From positions 1 through 64,000 of the forward strand of contig NZ_RHOP01000009.1 in NCBI RefSeq assembly GCF_003946575.1: a stretch of DNA of 64,000 nucleotides, written 5' to 3'. Source of the DNA: Companilactobacillus jidongensis (GTDB lineage: Bacteria; Bacillota; Bacilli; Lactobacillales; Lactobacillaceae). Position numbers and translations under genes: made by a program. Below the pieces are notes generated by a model that saw only the letters and a list, made by a program, of their open reading frames with translations, had not been told where the DNA came from and ran no database searches. Positions within the stretch are counted from its first letter, which is position 1. Each line of letters starts with the position of its first letter. Positions 60,214-64,000 of the stretch are shown in pieces.

Positions 60214-60594
60214 ATGAAAAAAAGAATCACCGTTTTATTAATGTCATTGTTATTGCTTATTGGCGTTATTGCACCAGCTGCCACAACAACTGCTGATGCG
60301 AAGACAAACAATATCAAAGTTACTTATGTCTTGAAAAAGAATAAGAAGCAAATCGCCAAGAAGACTGTTACCTTGAAAAAGAATGCTACTGTTATGACTG
60401 GCGTAAAAAAAGGCTGGAAAGTCACTGAAAAAGGTGGTTTCATTTCAGCCATCGATGGCAAGAAACAAAATAACAAAAAGAAGATCTACTGGACATTTAC
60501 TGTTAACGGTAAGCAAGTTAATGTAGCGGCCAACAAAAAGAAGTTAAAGAACAAAGATAAAGTTACTTTTACATTATCAAAATATAATGGTTAA
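60214..60594 (+). CDS. Secreted DUF4430 (transcobalamin C-terminal-like) protein
   Basis: 126 residues from the ATG at 60214, with GAGGGAG upstream. Upstream in-frame codons have no site. Signal peptide about 1-30 (RITVLLMSLLLLIGVIAPA then cleavage near ADA-KT). No lipobox or wall anchor. The remaining 96 residues form one DUF4430-like beta domain: VTYVLKKNKKQIAKKTVTL, then KGGFISAIDGKK, KKKIYWTFTVNGKQVNVAA and LKNKDKVTFTLSKY. It is very Lys-rich. This fold matches the beta domain of transcobalamin/intrinsic factor. Facing the ECF T component, it may capture cobamide outside the cell. Confidence 0.78.
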   Translation: MKKRITVLLMSLLLLIGVIAPAATTTADAKTNNIKVTYVLKKNKKQIAKKTVTLKKNATVMTGVKKGWKVTEKGGFISAIDGKKQNNKKKIYWTFTVNGKQVNVAANKKKLKNKDKVTFTLSKYNG

Positions 60595-60644
60595 TCACTC
60601 TATCTGAAAGAGGTCATGACACAACTTTCTTCGTTTAACTACAT

Positions 60645-60683
60645 AAATCCTCGTATTTACTGTGTAAATACGAGGATTTTTTT
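60645..60683. terminator. Bidirectional terminator
   Basis: AAATCCTCGTATTTAC and GTAAATACGAGGATTT pair perfectly around TGT, with a T-run. Confidence 0.87.
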
Positions 60684-60701
60684 GTGCTAAGATCTCTTTT
60701 T

Positions 60702-61664
60702 TTATTTATTAAACTTATTAGGAACTTCCCAGGTCAGACAATGAACAGAACCACCCAGTGTTGATATTTCACTAACATCGACTGGAACTACTTTTTTGTT
60801 AGTATTACTTTGAACAATTTTCATTGCTCGCATATCATTCTTCAGGCCATATTGTGGGAAATATATCGTACTTGTAGTTTCTAACATATTAATGTACAAA
60901 CCTCGTGCAGAGGCTATTTTTTTGTCATATTGCCCCTTGTCAGTATATGAAGATGGGAGAACAACAAATTTCATTTTTGGTTCAATTGACAAAATCTGAT
61001 TTTTAATTTTCTTCAAAAATCCTGGTTCATAACTGAAATCGTTAATATACATTTTGCGTGCGGAAATAAATTTAACCATCCCATCACTGTGACCCAATAC
61101 ATCACCAGGTTCTTTAGAAATAATAATCACATGTTTCACTTTAAGTTGATATTTTAATTCTGCAATAATTTCTTTTTTTGACCACTTTGAATTATCAGTC
61201 AAAATTTGCTTAGTAACAACCACAGTATCAGATCCATTCCACTGCACGTTACCACCATCTAACTTTAATTTCGAATTAGAATAATTATATCTACCTCTCA
61301 AAAATTTCTTAAATTGGCGGTTCAAATATCGGCTGTCAGATTTTTTTAAATAACTTGGTGAGTAATCGAATTTAACCATTCTAGTGGTTATTACTGGCGC
61401 AACATCCCGAATCCAAATATCTGGATAATAATAATTAACCGTATTAAACTTCTTTGGTTCCATCGATAAAGATGTAATTGTATTCTCATTAGAATTTAGT
61501 TGTAGGTCCTCATTGAATTGATTGAATGAATCTTCAAATGGCTGATAATATTTATCTTCAGAATCGGGCTGACTTGTATAAATAGTGTCAGCCTGAATAT
61601 TGATTGTATCCATGCCAAGTAGTGTTGCGAAGCATAGAAATGCTGTAATAATAGTTTTTGTCAT
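60702..61664 (-). CDS. Exported agmatine deiminase/peptidylarginine deiminase-family protein
   Basis: 320 residues. N-terminal signal peptide (TKTIITAFLCFATLLG, cleavage near IQA-DT). The Cys at 11 is not in a proper lipobox. The catalytic fold of the PAD_porph/AgDI family is intact: WIRDVAPV with Asp, LDGGNVQWNG in place of the usual EGG motif, VLGHSDGMVKFIS with His and Asp, and LGGSVHCLTWEV with the nucleophilic Cys. Most bacterial relatives are cytosolic agmatine deiminases of about 365-380 residues. The signal peptide and shorter length resemble exported peptidylarginine deiminases. No agmatine or putrescine genes are adjacent. Confidence 0.8.
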   Translation of the reverse strand: MTKTIITAFLCFATLLGMDTINIQADTIYTSQPDSEDKYYQPFEDSFNQFNEDLQLNSNENTITSLSMEPKKFNTVNYYYPDIWIRDVAPVITTRMVKFDYSPSYLKKSDSRYLNRQFKKFLRGRYNYSNSKLKLDGGNVQWNGSDTVVVTKQILTDNSKWSKKEIIAELKYQLKVKHVIIISKEPGDVLGHSDGMVKFISARKMYINDFSYEPGFLKKIKNQILSIEPKMKFVVLPSSYTDKGQYDKKIASARGLYINMLETTSTIYFPQYGLKNDMRAMKIVQSNTNKKVVPVDVSEISTLGGSVHCLTWEVPNKFNK

Positions 61665-61796
61665 ACTTATCTCCTCGTTTCGAAGAAAGTATATCAGGTG
61701 ATTTTTTATATATAATATATAAAAAATATAAGTCTGATGTTAAGGCATAAATTTGGTATTGACAGGATCTGGATATAATAAATATATATATAAATA

Positions 61797-61829
61797 AAAG
61801 CGGATCTCCTCATTAGGAAATCCGCTTTT
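61797..61829 (-). terminator. Terminator of the NCS2 gene
   Basis: AAAAGCGGAT-TCCT pairs with AGGA-ATCCGCTTTT just past the stop at 61834. Confidence 0.8.
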
Positions 61830-61833
61830 GTCA

Positions 61834-63183
61834 TTAGCTATGTGGTAAAACATTAATAATATAAAGCAATAATAGAAAGACGAAGAACAATCCGTACATA
61901 ATACCGTTAACTTCTTTTCTTCTTCCTGCAGCAATCATTGTCAGTGGATAAGCTAGAAATCCAAAGGCGATACCGTATGTAATATTATATGTGAGTGGCA
62001 TTGCCAAAACTGTTAAGAACGCTGGCAAAGCGATTTCGAATTTTTCCCAATGGATGCCCTTCATTGACTGAGCCATCAAAGCACCAACAATAATCAAGAC
62101 CGGTGCCGTTACATTTGATGTAACGACTGTCAATAATGGTGAGAAAAACATTGAGATAGCGAAGAAAATACCAACAACTACTGATGTCAATCCAGTTCTA
62201 CCTCCAACAGCAATACCAGCACTTGATTCAACGTAGGCTGTTGGTGGAGTTGTACCAAAGATAGCCCCACTGACCATTGAGATAGAATCAGCCATCAAAG
62301 CACGACCAATTCTAGGCATTTTACCATCCTTCATGATACTTGCTTGTTCTGCAAGCCCAATCAAGGTACCGGCAGTATCAAAGAATGCTACCAATAGGAA
62401 AATAATCACTACAGCCCACATCTGAGGTTTATTAATGATGTCCCCCATGTGCGCCACACCAACACCGAATGTTGGTTTCAAACTAGGAATACCAGATACG
62501 ATATGTTTTGGCATCGAAATCAATCCTGTAACCAATCCCGCAACTGTTGTAAAGACCATTCCAATAAAAATTGAACCAGGAACCTTTTTACACATAAGTC
62601 CAGCTGTAACAATCAATCCAGCTATCGTCAACAAGGTTGTTGGGTTAGTGAACGATCCAATTTCAACTAATGATGACTTGCTAGCTTCAATCAAGCCACC
62701 ACCTTGTAATCCAACAAAGGCAATAAATAACCCTAACCCCGCTGAAACGGCAAGCTTCAAATCCTGCGGGATTGAATTTATAACTAATTCACGTAGCTTC
62801 AATAATGAAACAATTAAGAAAATAATACTGGCAATAAAAACACCTGCCATCGCTGTCTGCCATGGAATACCCATCGCAATAACAACTGAATAACTGAAGA
62901 ATGCATTATCTCCAAGTCCTGGTGCAATAGCAATCGGATAATTAGCCAAGATCCCCATCAAGACAGATCCGACAATTGCCGTCAAAGCCGTAGCAGTGAA
63001 TAATGAACCCTTATCCATTCCAGAATCCCCTAATACTTGAGGATTAACGAATAAGATGTATGCCATAGATACAAAAGTAGTTAATCCCGCTAAAACCTCA
63101 CGTTTAACAGTAGTGTTAGCTTTTTTTAGATGAAACAAACGCTCTAAGAAACTTAGATTCTTTTCATCATTTAATGATTCCAA
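61834..63183 (-). CDS. NCS2-family purine permease (AzgA-like)
   Basis: 449 residues, about 13 hydrophobic segments. EVLAGLTTFVSMAYILFVNP, GLGDNAFFSYSVVIAMG (the Asn/Asp-rich loop) and IFLLVAFFDTAGTLIGLAEQ, with SSAGIAVGGRTGLTSV, are typical of AzgA/PbuG adenine-guanine-hypoxanthine permeases. It brings purine bases in with protons. The upstream spacer has CACGAACT and AGTTCGTG elements that may bind PurR. No guanine riboswitch was seen. Confidence 0.87.
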   Translation of the reverse strand: MESLNDEKNLSFLERLFHLKKANTTVKREVLAGLTTFVSMAYILFVNPQVLGDSGMDKGSLFTATALTAIVGSVLMGILANYPIAIAPGLGDNAFFSYSVVIAMGIPWQTAMAGVFIASIIFLIVSLLKLRELVINSIPQDLKLAVSAGLGLFIAFVGLQGGGLIEASKSSLVEIGSFTNPTTLLTIAGLIVTAGLMCKKVPGSIFIGMVFTTVAGLVTGLISMPKHIVSGIPSLKPTFGVGVAHMGDIINKPQMWAVVIIFLLVAFFDTAGTLIGLAEQASIMKDGKMPRIGRALMADSISMVSGAIFGTTPPTAYVESSAGIAVGGRTGLTSVVVGIFFAISMFFSPLLTVVTSNVTAPVLIIVGALMAQSMKGIHWEKFEIALPAFLTVLAMPLTYNITYGIAFGFLAYPLTMIAAGRRKEVNGIMYGLFFVFLLLLYIINVLPHS

Positions 63184-63537
63184 TATAAACGCCCCTAATC
63201 AATTCTTTTTCACGAACTTATATAGTATTACAAAGTTGAATTGTTTTTTCAATACAAATATAAACATTTTCTATATAAATTTAATTATAGTTCGTGTTTT
63301 GCTGTTATTTTCGATATTAATCCAGTTATGTAACATTATGTCAATAAAATATAAATATCTTTTCAGAAATATTTGTATTTATTTTCTTCATATGTTCAAT
63401 AATCAAAACTAGTAATCTAGTAAAACCCGAACATTATACACTTACATCTAAGATATTTAAGTTTTCCATTTTACTATTTCAATTTAGCGTTATTATTGAA
63501 ATATAAGTTTTTTAATAAAGAAAAGTGGGCAGATTGA
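63184..63537. other. Intergenic spacer with PurBox-like elements
   Basis: 354 AT-rich bases between the divergent NCS2 and glycosyltransferase genes. CACGAACTTATA (63211-63222) and TATAGTTCGTG (63286-63296) form an inverted pair with a CGAAC core, like PurR boxes. No open frame with a ribosome site is visible. Confidence 0.45.
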
Positions 63538-64000
63538 ATGAGGATTTCAACCAAGAAAAAAATTATTTATATTTTGGCAATCGTATTATCGGTAATTTAT
63601 TTGTTGTGGCGTGTATTCTTTACCATTCCTTGGCATGCTCATATTTTTACACTTATCTTTGCCTTACTACTGGTTGGTAGTGAATTGATCTCTAATTTTA
63701 CTGCTTATGTTCTGATAATCTTTCGTATCATGCAGTCCAAAAAAAATCATAGTCTAGAAATCCCAAAATTCGATTTAACTCAGCCTATTCCAGATATTGA
63801 TATATTAATTGTGACCCATAACGAAGATGTCGACTTACTGAGGAAAACCGTCAATGCAGCTACGTTCATGAGGTATCCTGATAAGAAAAAAGTCCACATT
63901 GTCATTTGTGACGATGGCTGTAGAGATGAAGTAAAAAAATTAGCTGATGAATATCGTGTTAACTACGTCAAAATGGAAAACAATAAAAAAGCTAAGGCTG
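63538..64000 (+). CDS. Membrane glycosyltransferase 2 (cellulose-synthase-like), cut by window end
   Basis: First 154 codons only. Two N-terminal membrane helices (IIYILAIVLSVIYLLW, LIFALLLVGSELISN) precede a GT2 domain. DIDILIVTHNEDVDLLRKTV is the nucleotide-binding strand and VICDDGCRDEVKKLADEYRV carries the first Asp pair. This matches BcsA/IcaA-like synthases that polymerise sugars at the membrane. Start chosen at the ATG 63538 with a weak GTGGG upstream. It continues beyond 64000. Confidence 0.8.
   Translation, partial: MRISTKKKIIYILAIVLSVIYLLWRVFFTIPWHAHIFTLIFALLLVGSELISNFTAYVLIIFRIMQSKKNHSLEIPKFDLTQPIPDIDILIVTHNEDVDLLRKTVNAATFMRYPDKKKVHIVICDDGCRDEVKKLADEYRVNYVKMENNKKAKA

Noticed and set aside
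60702-61664. Lipoprotein signal (Cys at residue 11) in the deiminase-family protein
   Set aside because: The residues before the Cys (AFL) do not fit a lipobox, and a normal signal peptidase I site follows.
1-64000. CRISPR array, tRNA, rRNA or prophage region
   Set aside because: No regularly spaced repeats, no clover-leaf-like genes and no phage structural genes were seen.

Overview
The window is chromosomal DNA of low GC from a lactic acid bacterium in the Lactobacillaceae. Supporting signs are purine-rich Shine-Dalgarno sites, surface proteins built from SLAP-like modules, one with a KxYKxGKxW-type signal peptide, an IS30-family element, and PTS plus GH65 and GPH sugar uptake. A Companilactobacillus-like species is my best guess, but that is an inference. 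No rRNA, tRNA, CRISPR array or prophage was found.

Left part (1-26.4 kb): a dense run of small oxidoreductases, each next to a regulator. They include an azoreductase-like flavoprotein, short-chain dehydrogenases (SDRs), a broken aldo/keto reductase, PhzF, a D-2-hydroxyacid dehydrogenase, NmrA-like proteins, flavodoxins, a quinone oxidoreductase and a free-methionine-sulfoxide reductase. Their regulators are of the WYL, HxlR, TetR, LysR and MerR families. Two regulatory layers can be read. A 13-bp TGACCnnnGGTCA operator surrounds a TetR gene and a divergent DHA2 pump. An AdhR/NmlR-type MerR with Cys52 sits beside promoters with the 19-bp spacer typical of MerR activation. This looks like an electrophile/redox-stress region. 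It is also decaying: it holds a chimeric MFS-SDR gene, an aldo/keto reductase pseudogene, an SDR relic and a degenerate NmrA-like gene. A dus gene, a Kef-type antiporter, a RelB/RelE-type pair, a LysM-3D cell-wall protein and a gluconokinase complete the stretch.

Middle (26.4-35.8 kb): a DUF915 hydrolase, an IS30 relic, an SDR/acetyltransferase operon opposite a LysR gene, and a complete IS30 (30248-31478) between two gene stumps (a DNPH1-like N-terminus and a regulator-like C-terminus). An M20 peptidase and a pentapeptide-repeat protein follow, then a PTS IIABC gene.

Sugar and surface part (35.8-52.5 kb): the PTS and a divergent GH65 phosphorylase share an intergenic region with three TGTTTAAACA palindromes. 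A fourth copy lies before a GPH symporter/esterase operon. Between them are a MATE exporter and three secreted SLAP-module proteins.

Right part (52.5-64 kb): an OYE/MarR pair, then a cobalamin locus: a CbrT-like ECF S component, a PduO adenosyltransferase, an MFS gene, a glycerol/propanediol facilitator, an ECF double ATPase and T component, and a secreted DUF4430 (transcobalamin C-terminal-like) protein. The window ends with an exported agmatine-deiminase-family protein, an NCS2 purine permease and the start of a membrane glycosyltransferase.
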